A DNA stretch of 64,000 bases from Cocos nucifera (lineage: Eukaryota; Streptophyta; Magnoliopsida; Arecales; Arecaceae): contig QRFJ01003064.1 in NCBI GenBank assembly GCA_006176705.1, positions 124,001 through 188,000 of the forward strand. Reading direction: 5' to 3'. Position 1 is the stretch's first letter. Each line of letters starts with the position of its first letter. Shown piece by piece: positions 11,825-21,900 of this stretch. The translations under genes were made by a program, and so were the position numbers. Below the pieces are notes generated by a model. It saw only the letters and a list, made by a program, of their open reading frames with translations. It had not been told where the DNA came from and searched no databases.

Positions 11825-13170
11825 TTACTTATAATACATTCTCAGATTTTTTGAGTTCCAAGATCATAGAAGTACTATTCCTTCGAGCTCCTTCAGACGA
11901 TAAGTTTCAGGCTGGATGACCTCCACCACTTCTTACGGGCCTTCCCAATTTGGGACGAGCTTCCCCTGGCTCATAGGCTAAGAGACGGTGACTCGTCGAA
12001 GCACTAAGTCCTCCACTTTGAACGTCTTACTTCTGACTTTGGAGTTGTAGTACCGGGCCACCTTCCATCTGTAAGCTTCCATCCAGACGTGGGCTTCCTT
12101 TCTCTTCTCTTCCAGTAGGTCGAGATTGACTCTGAGGTCTTATGGGTTGTGCTGCTCATTGAAGGCCATGACCCATGTTGATGGGAGCTTAAGTTCAATC
12201 GGGATAACTGCCTCCGTGCTAAAGGCCAAGGCGAATGGAGTTTCCCTAGTCGACAGTCTTTGCATGGTTTGGTACGTCCAGAGGACGTGGTAGAGTTCAT
12301 CCACCCAGGTCTCCTTTGCTCTGTCGAGCCTCATCTTGATACCTTGTAGCAGAGTTCAGTTGGTCACCTCAACTTCTTCATTGGCCTATGGGTGAGCTAC
12401 CGATGTGAAGTAGTGGGAGATGTTTAGATTTTCATAGAACTCAGCGAGCCTCTCCCCAACAAACTATCGCCCATTATCGATTATAAGAGTTTGAGGTAGA
12501 CTGAACTGGCAGACTATCGACTTTTAGATGAAGTCCTATACCTTAGCCTCGGTAATCTTCGCCAGTGGTTCAACTTCGATCCACTTGATGAAATAGTCGA
12601 TGGCGACTAGGAGGAACTTCCACTGCCCGGATGTCGTCGGAAAAGGATCAAGTATGTCCATTCTCCACTGCACAAATGGCCAAGGTGCACTTAGCAGGGC
12701 AAGGTCGAAGGCCGACTATCTTTGTACATTTGCGTTCTTCTGATAGCGGTCGCATTTCTTAACATACTCCATGGAATCGTGAAACAAGGTTGGCCAATAG
12801 TACCCTTGCCGAAGTAGTTTTTATGATAGGGACCTGGCTCTTACATGACTTCCGCAGAGTTCCTCGTGCACCTTTCACAACGCGAGGTCAACCTCCGAAG
12901 GTCGGAGACATCTTAGCAGCAGGAGCGAGTACGACCTCTTATACAACCTGCCCTCATACAAAACATAGTGGAAGGCTTGATTCCTAAGTTTTTGAGCTTC
13001 TTTCGGATCATGAGGAAGGACCCCCTTTTTGAGGTAGGCAACCAACGGGTCAATCCAACTCATCTCAAATTCTGCTTTCAAAACAAGTTGGGATTCTTCT
13101 GGGCTTGGGCAATTCAGAGTCTCCAAAAATACTTCTTTAGGCAGTTTGGCTAGGACTGAAGTGGCCAACT
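11825..13170 (-). pseudogene. Gypsy integrase relic
   Basis: Read on the minus strand from about 13170 down, this is the integrase part of the Tat-like polyprotein. The zinc-binding region is recognisable (PLVAYLKKGVLP, then KKCDRYQKNANVQR near 12750). The catalytic core follows with WRMDILDPFP, LIIDNGR and AHP.ANEEVEVTN, matching the DDE integrase pattern. Next comes the WVDEL.HVLWTYQT and ETPF region, and a C-terminal part with PETYRLKELEG. It ends at a stop at 11825-11827. Several in-frame stops and frame changes show it is inactive. It would have inserted the element's cDNA into the genome. Confidence 0.85.
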
Positions 13171-13204
13171 TGGAGAGAAGATTGGCTCTTGCATTTTTTA
13201 TCCT

Positions 13205-13660
13205 CGGAATCTATCGAATGCCAAAACTGTCGAAGGCTGGAGTCAAATCCTTTACTTTCCCAAGGTATCTCACCATGCTTTCCTCCCGCATCTCGTAGCT
13301 GCCATTAACTTGGCCGACCACCAGCTGAGAATTGTTGTAGACTTGAAGCCGATCTAGTTTTAATTTTCTTGCTATTTTTAATCTGATGATCAATGCTTCA
13401 TATTTAGCCCCATTATTGGTCGCAAAAAACTCGAAGCGTAGTGCATACTCGGTGACGACTCCCTCGGGGCTGACCAAGACCAATCCTGCACTAGCTCCAA
13501 TGGAGTTGGATGAACCATCCAAGTGTAGAGCCCAAAAGCCTTCAAAAAGATCGGCACTTTCCTTGGAGAGGTTCGACCGCGATAACCGAGCGCCGATCTT
13601 GCTCTGTTCAAGCTTGGCTTCTACTGGAATGGTGCACTCTATTACAAAATCTATCAATAT
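13205..13660 (-). pseudogene. Second (archaeal-type) RNase H relic of the gypsy element
   Basis: A nearly open minus-strand stretch reads LHLDGSSNSIGASAGLVL, then ATNNGAKYEALI, then VYNNSQLVVGQVNGSYE. This matches the RNase H fold with its DGS and DSQ motifs; here DSQ has become NSQ. It follows a separate Ty3-type RNase H directly, giving the dual RNase H arrangement reported for Tat elements. In an active element this domain would act in removing RNA during reverse transcription. The D-to-N change would impair catalysis. Confidence 0.82.
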
Positions 13661-14118
13661 CTAGGCTTTGATCGATGGTCGGAGTCGATAGTTGATGTTA
13701 AATTTTATGAGCGAAATCGTCCATTTTGCAATTCTCTCAGAAGCATCCATTCGATGAAGGACTGCTTTTATTGGTTGGTCCATGAGGACCGTTATGGTGT
13801 GCCCCTGAAAATAAGGTCGGAGTCTCCTGGTAGCAATGAGAAAAGAGTAAGTTAATTTTTTTAGCCTAGAGTACCTGATCTCTGCATCCCTCAGGATCCA
13901 GCTTACGTAGTAGATCGGTCGTTGTACCTTCGCTTCTTCCTTGATCAGGACTGCCGCTAGGGCCGTCAGAGAGACTGCTAGATATAGAAATATTCTTCCT
14001 GGTTTAGTTTTGCCGAATGGGGTGAGCAGGTATTTTTGAGGAGTTTTAGCTCTCAAATGTCATTGCCTCCACCATCTAGCAGAAGTCTTTGGCTGTCGGA
14101 AAACTCAGAAGAAGGGCA
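13661..14118 (-). pseudogene. Gypsy reverse transcriptase end and Ty3-type RNase H relic
   Basis: The minus-strand open stretch 13661-14056 reads GRIFLYLAVS, KVQRPIYYVSWIL, RYSRLKKLTYSFLIATRRLRPYF and ITVLMDQPIK. These are standard landmarks of the RNase H that follows reverse transcriptase in Ty3/gypsy elements. The remaining part up to 14118 is the connection domain in poor condition, with two stops. It ends where the solo LTR was inserted and continues beyond it at 16402. Confidence 0.85.
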
Positions 14119-14123
14119 TGCAT
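14119..14123. repeat. Target-site duplication TGCAT, left copy
   Basis: Identical to 16397-16401 on the other side of the solo LTR. Confidence 0.8.
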
Positions 14124-16396
14124 TGAAGGGAAATCCTGATTTCCCGGACCAGGTTCGTTCAAATCTGATCAGATCAAGAGATATATTTCAAAAATTTTCT
14201 CTTGATCCAATCAGATCTTGATATTTTCAGATCTGATTCTTATTATTTTAATAAATAAAAAAATAAAAAAGATAAATTAAATCAAATTTAATTTACCTGA
14301 TTTGGGTAATCCTATTACCCTGTGATGATCCTGATTGCAGCGGAAGGTTCTGGATCTTAGCCACGCAAGCGCCTGGCCTCTACCGGTATCCACTCGGGTT
14401 GGATCTGGAGATCCTCTTCTTCTCTATCACACCTCCAAAAATCAGATCTGGATCTGATCTGGAGGATCTTCAAAACTCTTTTGAAGATCTGCAGTCGTCC
14501 TTTTGCAGCAGCGCAGCCTTCTTGCTTTTGATCGCCTTTCCTTGATCTGAATCGCACCAACCTAAGTCCAAAACACCTTTTGGACGTGGAGAGCAAGGGG
14601 AGAAGAGACTATGGCATGGAGAAGGAGGGGAGAGGCAGCCTTGGGGCGTGGGAAATCTCATTATTAGAATTAGGGTTGGGCGCAGGGTCTTATTTATAGA
14701 CCTCTTGTGATCCAACTCCTCTTCCTCCCAACCAATCACAACCCTTTGTGAAATCAGATCTAAATCTGATTGGTTGGAATAGAGACCCCTGGATTCCTCC
14801 TTAGAGGGCGCCTAAGACCAGTCAAACTGGATTCTTAGTAGAACTCTGATTGGAATCCAAAAGGGAGGTGGAGTCCTTGTCCAACAAGGACTCCTAGGCG
14901 CCTCCTACTTGGGCTCACGCCACCCTTGGCGTGCGCCCTTCTCCTTGCCAGGTTCTGGCAGGGGGACAGGCCCCCACCAGCTCTCCAATAGGTGCATGAC
15001 ATGTGGTCAAAAGTCAAAGGGTCAATGGTCAACGTTTGACCAGTCAAAGGTAGACTTTTGACCAAAGTCAAAGAACAAGAAATGGCAGGTGACCAAAAAT
15101 GGCAGGTAATGTCTTACAAATAAGACAACCTATTCTGACTTGGACAACCTCCAGTCAGACCATATGAAGGCCTCTGATTGAGCACAAACTCCTTTGGCTC
15201 AGTCAGGACAACTTATTTATGATAGTAAAAGAAGAACGTTAGGTTCAATCGAGTGCTAGCACGATTTCCTTGACCTAATTGAATCTCATTCAGATCAATT
15301 GAACTAGATCAGTTCAATTGATGATCACCAGATTCAAACCCTTGTTTGTGTGACCCAGTTAGGTTCAGTTCTGTATGGTAATGGGATATGTCATGATCTC
15401 TATCATAGACATCATCGAAACTCCTTTCGATGGATCAGAACTCTTCTGATTCGAACAGCTAGAATGATCGATCATCTAAATCATTCTAATTGCTCCCAAA
15501 ATCCACCAGTGACACCTAGCAGTATATGGTGGCAACCCATCAGAGCTGAATGCGAACCTCTTGGTGCAGCTACCTGTGTGATTAAGTTCTTCTATCTTGA
15601 GCCCCGATCAGATTAGGGTTAAGGTGAACTCGTCAAACCCTAGTCTCTGTCATATGATGTAATCATTCGATTCGAGTCCAATGTGAAAATCTAAATAGAA
15701 ACTCTTTCTATTATTTCACTCTACCATGGCCATGGGATTTCTGGACTTGATTCTCATGATCATCATAGGGCTGCTCCTCTACCACCGAGGTAGATAGATT
15801 CCATCTTGATGCAATCCAGTTCCTACAATGAACATGTCTATAGCCAACATACACCTCAGGGTTCCATATGGCTAGGAGACCGAGTAATGGTGTAGTCAAA
15901 CTATAACACCCTCAAGGTGAACTGCCGATGCATCTCAGGTCAAAGAACCAGACACACTACTGCAGCATCGAGTCAGTCATTGACGAGAAGGTAGACTTCC
16001 TAATGACTACTCGAGGTGGTCACGCTCAGTGCCCTCGTTCTCTAACGAGTACCTGTACTCTCGCTCCGGTGTCTCCACACCGTAGACTCAAGACTCATCT
16101 ACTAAAGAGAAGCGATTCGTACACCAACCTTCCGGATCAATCACCATCCTCGTGATGATCCTATGGTCGGGAGCTGTTTATGAGTTAATAATGATTATTC
16201 ATGTCTTAAATTTTCAACTCTTGAAAATATGAATTATCATTACCATTAACTCAAAGGATGTATCACAGACACTAAATACACATGTGTGATAGAAAATAAC
16301 CCATTTTATTAATTATAGTCAAAATTATAATTTTGCCCCTAGAAGTGTATTACAAGTGTCAGCCAATTCTGGCTTCTAGGGCACATATATCTAACA
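14124..16396 (-). mobile_element. Solo LTR, 2273 bp, inserted in the gypsy element
   Basis: The segment starts TGAAGGG and ends CTAACA, so on the minus strand it runs TGTTAGATATATG to CCTTCA. It is flanked on both sides by TGCAT. It has no coding content. A TATA-like CTATAAATAAGACC followed by a CT-rich stretch lies on the minus strand near 14690, where an LTR promoter and early transcript would be. Together this fits one long LTR left after recombination between the two LTRs of a full element. Its length and its start resemble the LTR of copia B (26854), so it may be a related copia family. Confidence 0.8.
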
Positions 16397-16401
16397 TGCA
16401 T
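16397..16401. repeat. Target-site duplication TGCAT, right copy
   Basis: Matches 14119-14123. The gypsy reverse transcriptase relic resumes right after it. Confidence 0.8.
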
Positions 16402-17260
16402 CACTCGCTGATCTCAGATGAGTAGATTTAAGAGGATACACTTTTCAGTTAGGGCACACTAAACTTTGTTGGATCGTTTTGGAAACAGTCATCTCCGAAT
16501 GGCTTCACAAGTTCTGCACAGAATTTGCGTCATCCCATGCTTTGATCCAGAACCCCCGAGAACTTTCAGAGGTCACAGCCAAAAGACACTTGATCGGATC
16601 AGTTTCTCTTGTACTTCTGTGATCGCTGAAGGACTCTGTCAATGTCGACGAGTGGTCTTAAGAAGCTGACTCTTTGAGCTAGGCATTCATCCACGTACAC
16701 CCATATTGCGCCGATCTAACTCTTAAAGATCTTATGATCAGAGCTGTACTGTTGCTCCTATATTTTGAGTCCAAAATGCATTGACCTTTAGTAATAAAAA
16801 CCACTGCAATAACAAAAGTGTTCTTTCTCCTATCCTCAGCACTATACCATATCTAATATAACTGAGAAGAGCATCCATGCAAGGCTGAGGGTCTCATGGC
16901 TCGGAGTCGCATTCCACTAGTATCGAAATCCTAGGCATAATGAGTTGATCTTTCGGGTAGGGTCTTAGTTCGCACTTTTGGAAGGTCAATGCACATCCTC
17001 CACTTATGTTTGCCTTTTTGATGAGACCATCGTTTGAGACCAAGGTTGGTTAATTAATCTTTCGAATGATCCGTACTTTTGAGCTTATCATACTTCTATT
17101 TGGGATTACTTTCTCCCTCTAGGGATTTGTTGCATCATTTTCTTTTATCGACATTGCTTGGATCAACGGCCAGCTGCATGTTTATGACCGATGTTGATTT
17201 TTGACATGTTCACTAGGGGTCGTTTAGGGAGAATGTCCATGTTTCATGAGGGAAGGCATG
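16402..17260 (-). pseudogene. Gypsy reverse transcriptase relic
   Basis: Minus-strand translation in shifting frames gives recognisable pieces of a Ty3-type reverse transcriptase. One is a region like VWRMCIDLPK (near 16960). Another, near 16840, corresponds to the conserved segment usually read as MDAFSGYNQI; here it is MDALLSYIRY. A third near 16600 corresponds to the FGV.SGKFLGF segment. Many stops and frameshifts are present. The segment belongs with 13661-14118 on the other side of the solo LTR. Confidence 0.65.
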
Positions 17261-17429
17261 AAGTTTGCTTGCCGAACTCGCTCTACTAGTTTGGATGGCC
17301 GATCTGCACTGCGTGCCTCCAGTGTTTTCAGTACATTTCAAGGATACAGAGGATGAGGTCCTCTAGGCTTGCTTCTCAGTAGAGGTCATACGGACATCCA
17401 AATCCATCAATAAGATAAGGGATCAGAAC

Positions 17430-17960
17430 CGCTTTTCTTATGTAGGGCGATTGGTAGATAGGCGCTTGGTCGGCCTGATCTCCCCTACCTCTGCGAATTC
17501 CGTTGACTGGTCGAAACTTCGATCTTCCAAATTAATAAGGTTGATTCCACCACCGAGTGATTTAGATTCAGATCGCCTGAGAATAGCATTAGATAGATGG
17601 GACGAAGTCTGCATGACTTTAGAAAATCAATCCTTGCACTTTAGGCCAATTATCGGATGTTGGCCCTATGGTCACAGCCAAAGTATTATGCCCTCGACTG
17701 GTCGGCATCACCAATGGATCCTATTAGCGGGAGTTATAGCCCAGCGGGTCATCGGGGTCAAGGACATTTCTAGAAGGCATCTTAAAATAATACGTCGGAT
17801 CGACAGCTTTCATTATCACCAAATACGGCGTTACTCTTTAGTCGAGGCAATCATTCATAGAGTATTACAACACATTATATGCAGGAACTACCCCCTGGGC
17901 ATCCACCTTGGTAAAAGTCTGGTTCCTCGATCCTCATCTCGTTGACCAATCGCCTCGGAT
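17430..17960 (-). pseudogene. Gypsy protease relic
   Basis: Near 17785-17820 the minus strand reads DNESCRSDVLF.DAF. This corresponds to the retropepsin active-site region, usually DTGSSADVLF.DAF. The catalytic DTG has become DNE, so it cannot work as written. Position between gag and reverse transcriptase is right for protease. The rest of the segment is heavily decayed. Confidence 0.55.
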
Positions 17961-17989
17961 ATGCTGGCCTTTGCTTGCTGAGTCCCCTG

Positions 17990-18990
17990 AGAATGGATTA
18001 GATTGACATCGAGAGGCGTTCGATCTTCTTGTTAGTCCTCCCTCCTTGGCGGTTCAGGCCACGATAATGCCCTCGGCCGATCATCTCACCCTATAGGCCA
18101 TCTTCATAGGAATCGGCCAAGTCTGCCTCGCCTGATGAGCTCTTCGATCTCATCCTGGAGTTGGATGCACTCCTCAATATCATGACCGTGGTCACGATGA
18201 TAAAGGCAGAACTTATTGGGATTGCACTTGCTAGGATGGAAATGCATCCTCTCCGGTCTTGGAAGTTATTCCCTAATTTTCATCAGCACTTGAGTTTTCA
18301 GAGCGTTAAGGGGGCATAGTTATAAAATCTTTATTGGGGAGAACCTCGGCATGCCCTTCTATTGAGGCTTCCCTACCTCCGAGCCCATGGCAGAGTTTGG
18401 GCTCATTTGCACCTAGAAGGAGTTCGAAAATGCGGTCGAGCTTCACTCAGCTTTCCTTCTTCGGTGGGCCTGCTCGGTCCGCTGATTCATCACTCACTAT
18501 AGGCTTCATCGTCCTTGGCCTTAAGGGCTTCTTCAGCTCAGACATAACCTTTAGCCCGAGCTAGCATGTCAGCAAAGTCCTTGGGATACTTTTTTTTCAG
18601 GAAGAACAGCAAATCATTCTTTTGGAGGCCATCCTTGAGAGCGACCATGGCGACTGATTAGTTCAGGTTTTGGATCCTCAATGTGGCAGCATTAAATTGG
18701 GTGACATAAGCCCGGATGGATTCCTCCTCCTACTTGATGGTCAGCAGAAAATCCAAACCTCGACACGATCGTCGACTACTGATGAAGTAGACTACGAACT
18801 GATGGCTCATCTGATCAAACGATAAGATGGTTCTTGGTTTAAGCATCGAGTACCAATTCCTTGTAGCTCCCTTGAGGGTGGAGGGAAAAGCCTGACACAA
18901 AATAGGGTCTGGTGCATCATGGAGCAACATCATTATTCGAAAGGCTTTTAGATGATTGATCGGATCGGTGGTCTCATCATAACTCTCAAA
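17990..18990 (-). pseudogene. Gypsy gag relic
   Basis: The minus-strand stretch 18730-18933 reads LLHDAPDPILCQAFPSTLKG, then RNWYSMLKP and a HQFVVYF segment. This matches the Retrotrans_gag domain of plant gypsy elements. Downstream, around 18167-18220, it reads FCLYHRDHGHDIEEC, the Cys-His block typical of Tat-like gag. Gag would form the particle that packages the element RNA. Stops and frame changes break it. Confidence 0.8.
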
Positions 18991-19649
18991 TTGTGAGAGC
19001 TTAAAGTTCGATGGGATCGATTCCTACATAATTTTCTACAAAAAAGGAGGGTCAGTACAAATGTCATTACCATATGAGGAGGGAGTATGACGGAGCTCTT
19101 CAATTCATTGGCTCATTTCTTAGAGCCTTTGATCCAAGAGATCTTCACAGTCATTGATCTCCAGAGTTTTTTAATGAAATGGGTGCGAAGCTTTCCCCTG
19201 GGTCGAGTCGTGGTCCGAGCAGGGGCCTTTCATCCTCTGCTTTCCCTTTTTGGAGATTAGAGATCGAGTGGCCTAAGTCGACCATTCTCGGATTGGACCA
19301 TAATGCTCCGAAGAATTCTGCATCGACCAAACTGGTGCCGAGGCCTACCGATGCATGGCCTGCATTGCCTTCGCGAGGCTATAAACCTACTGGATAAGCA
19401 GGTTGAACTACTCCGCATCTACCATGGCTATAGATGGAATCTGAGTTATCGAGGCTGAAGCGAGAGCAGATGGATTTTGATGGGATCGAGCCACGAAGGC
19501 TGTCGATTATTGGATTGAAGCTCTCCTGGGAGGCATTTTTTTTCGAAAAAAAACTCTAGAGAGGAAGAAGGGAGGTCTCTAGAGAGGGAAGAGAGAGGTC
19601 ATCGCTGAGCATTCCTTTAAGAATAAGAAAACCTTAAGAACAGAGGGGC

Positions 19650-19669
19650 CCTCCTTCTAGCGCTAATTC
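19650..19669 (-). other. Primer-binding-site candidate of the gypsy element
   Basis: Immediately inside the 5' LTR the minus strand reads GAATTAGCGCTAGAAGGAGG. A primer site is expected here, complementary to the 3' end of a tRNA. I could not match it with confidence to a particular tRNA, and the expected TGG start is not intact. Confidence 0.45.
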
Positions 19670-20801
19670 TGTTGGTGCAGAATTTGGTTGACGCCAGATC
19701 AAGCTGGAGTGAAGGAGGATGAGGTCTCCATTGGTGACCTACAAAATAAAGTTCCATCCGGAGTCAGTGGTGGTGGCTCTAGTAGGATCCTTCGATGATC
19801 ATGTCAGCCCTTCTGGCCAACAAAAATGGAGTGCATAGGAATGAAAAGTGAGCTTTGAGCTTTAGAGGGGAGAGGAGAGCTTAGAGAGAACATTTTTGGA
19901 GGGTTTTTTTATAGATAGAGCTTGAATAATGATGACGACCACATCGTCTGGTAGCGGGCCGCTTGAGGTCGCGTGTGGTTTGGTATGGAGAGAGAGGTGT
20001 CGTCAGATGGGTAGTGGCAGCCATGTCATCCGATCGTGGCCGAGGACTTGTTACGGGAATGCAATGTTCTAGACTTAGGGCAGCAGTCTCCATCGTGGCC
20101 AATGGCCTATACGAGAGAGTTGTCGTCAGACTGGGGTAGCCATATCGTTTGATCGTGGGCCGCACGGACTGCTATGGAGAACGTATCACTAGACTAGTAG
20201 TGGTGGCAATGCCACTGAGATCAACAGCCGTTTGAGGAGTAGGCAATGGTGGTGAAGAACCTCGACGATGTCCATTAGGGGAGCCGGATCCTAAGGGGGT
20301 ATTCGACCGAGGAGATGTCGGAATGATTCAGCCCCGGAGATGTGAGGGAGTTGGCTCCCATGGCAAATCGATTGGAGAGTGCGAGAGATCGATTCCAATG
20401 CATCGACTGGAGGGTGCGAGGATTCGGTTTCGTCTCCAATGGAGGAGTGCAGAGGATTTGGCTCCCATACGGCCTGACGGACTCGATCGCTAAGAGTTTG
20501 ATCGAAGGAGAAGTCCAACTAAAGGAGAGAACCAAAGAGAGTTTGGCTCCCATGGGAATCCGATTGGAGAAGTGCGGAGGGAGTTCGGCTCCCGTATGGA
20601 TCTAACAGGAGCTCGGCCGCTAAGAAGTTTGGTTGGTCGAAGGAATTCGACTAAGACTCGACTGCTGGAGAGTTCAAAAGGGGCTCGGTCGGCTGAAGGA
20701 GTTCGGCCAAGGCTCGTCCGCTGAAGCTCTTCCGTGACTATCGGTTACATTAGCCTGAGCATCAGACTAGACTTCAATGGGAGCGGGGTTTATCCCCAAC
20801 A
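19670..20801 (-). repeat. 5' LTR of the gypsy element
   Basis: 1132 bp from TGTTGGTG to CCCCAACA, paired with 7983-9141. The two copies differ by many substitutions and small indels, including decay of the 71-bp subrepeats, so the insertion is old. Confidence 0.92.
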
Positions 20802-20806
20802 CATGG
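20802..20806. repeat. Target-site duplication CATGG, right copy
   Basis: Identical to 7978-7982. Confidence 0.85.
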
Positions 20807-21423
20807 TATTAAAAAGTGCTAGTTAAAAAAAAAAATTGATAAATGGTAGATTTATTGATGCTTTTACATGCCAGTAATAATTTTATAGTTTAATTTTTTA
20901 GAAAATACCTTTTTGATGCATGTTATATGCTAGTGATACTTATTTTGAATGGTTTAATATCATTATTTTATTCCACCTATATAGAATCTATTTGAAATAT
21001 ATATTAGATGTTCATTAATACATTATAAAATAACATGTCTTGCAACCAAAATTATAAAATTGAAAAATGCTCTTAATAAAACCATCTCCATAAAATAATA
21101 ATTATTTTGTTGAGACCTTTTGAAAATATTAACATCCTACAAAACCAAATTTAAAATATTAATGCATTCTTAAAGCAAAAATATTAACCCAAGGATTGAT
21201 TTTGATAATCCAAAATATTTAAGTAAGGTTGACACTAATGAAAACTTGAGAGCATGCTCATAGGAGTTCTTGATGCTCATAGGTTGTACAAGCAATCAAG
21301 AAGAATCTCTGAAAACTAATCAATAAGAAGTTGCTCAATAAAGGATAAGATATGAGTTGACTCTGATATGCTTGAGCCAGCTCTGATATACTTAAATTGA
21401 AAATTTCACAATCCAAGGGTCGA
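20807..21423. other. AT-rich flank without a gene
   Basis: Continues the sequence interrupted by the gypsy element. No gene or element end is supported. Confidence 0.5.
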
Positions 21424-21439
21424 CACTAGAATACTATAA

Positions 21440-21900
21440 GAATCTAAACTATTAATGATGGCTAACTGTCATTGTTAATAGTCCATCTACCATCGCTAAT
21501 ATCCCCACCATTGCTAATACTATCGTAAAAGCTAATCTAAAAAATTCTTATTTCTAATTATAATTATTAGCAATGAAAAAATAAGTCATCACTAGTAAGG
21601 CTATTAGCGATGGCTTTAGAGATGAAATAATTCTATCATTAATTATTTTTAATATTAAAATTAAATTTAAAAAAATATTTTAAAAAAATATTAACAATGA
21701 TGTTTTCGTGGCTAATGCCATTGCTAATAATTATTAGTGACTAAAATTATCATTGCTAATGCCATCTCTAATATTTTTAATTTTTAAGTAAAACAAAAAA
21801 TTTATTTTAAAAAATATTGATGATGATAATTTGGTCACTAAAGCCGTCGCTAATACTATTAGCGACAGCATTAGCCATTGCTAAAAGTTGAATTTATTTT
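21440..21900. repeat. Subterminal motif cluster of the CACTA-like element
   Basis: Variants of ATTAGCGATGGC and its reverse complement GCCATCGCTAAT recur many times in both orientations, for example near 21505, 21610, 21720, 21750 and 21850. Clusters of short motifs in both orientations are where the CACTA transposase binds in known members. Here that is an inference from pattern. Confidence 0.6.

Larger units (their letters stand above)
7983..20801 (-). mobile_element. Ty3/gypsy LTR retrotransposon, Tat-like, decayed
   Basis: The two ends are related LTRs (7983-9141 and 19670-20801), both starting TGTTGGTG and ending CAACA-like, flanked by identical CATGG at 7978-7982 and 20802-20806. Coding relics between them are all on the minus strand and run gag, protease, reverse transcriptase, RNase H, second RNase H, integrase. 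That is the Ty3/gypsy order, with the additional RNase H known from the Tat lineage. The polypurine tract lies beside 7983-9141 and a primer-site candidate beside 19670, confirming the orientation. A 2.3-kb solo LTR interrupts the reverse transcriptase, and two tandem-repeat arrays lie between the end of pol and the 3' LTR. No long open frame remains, so the copy is dead. Confidence 0.93.
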
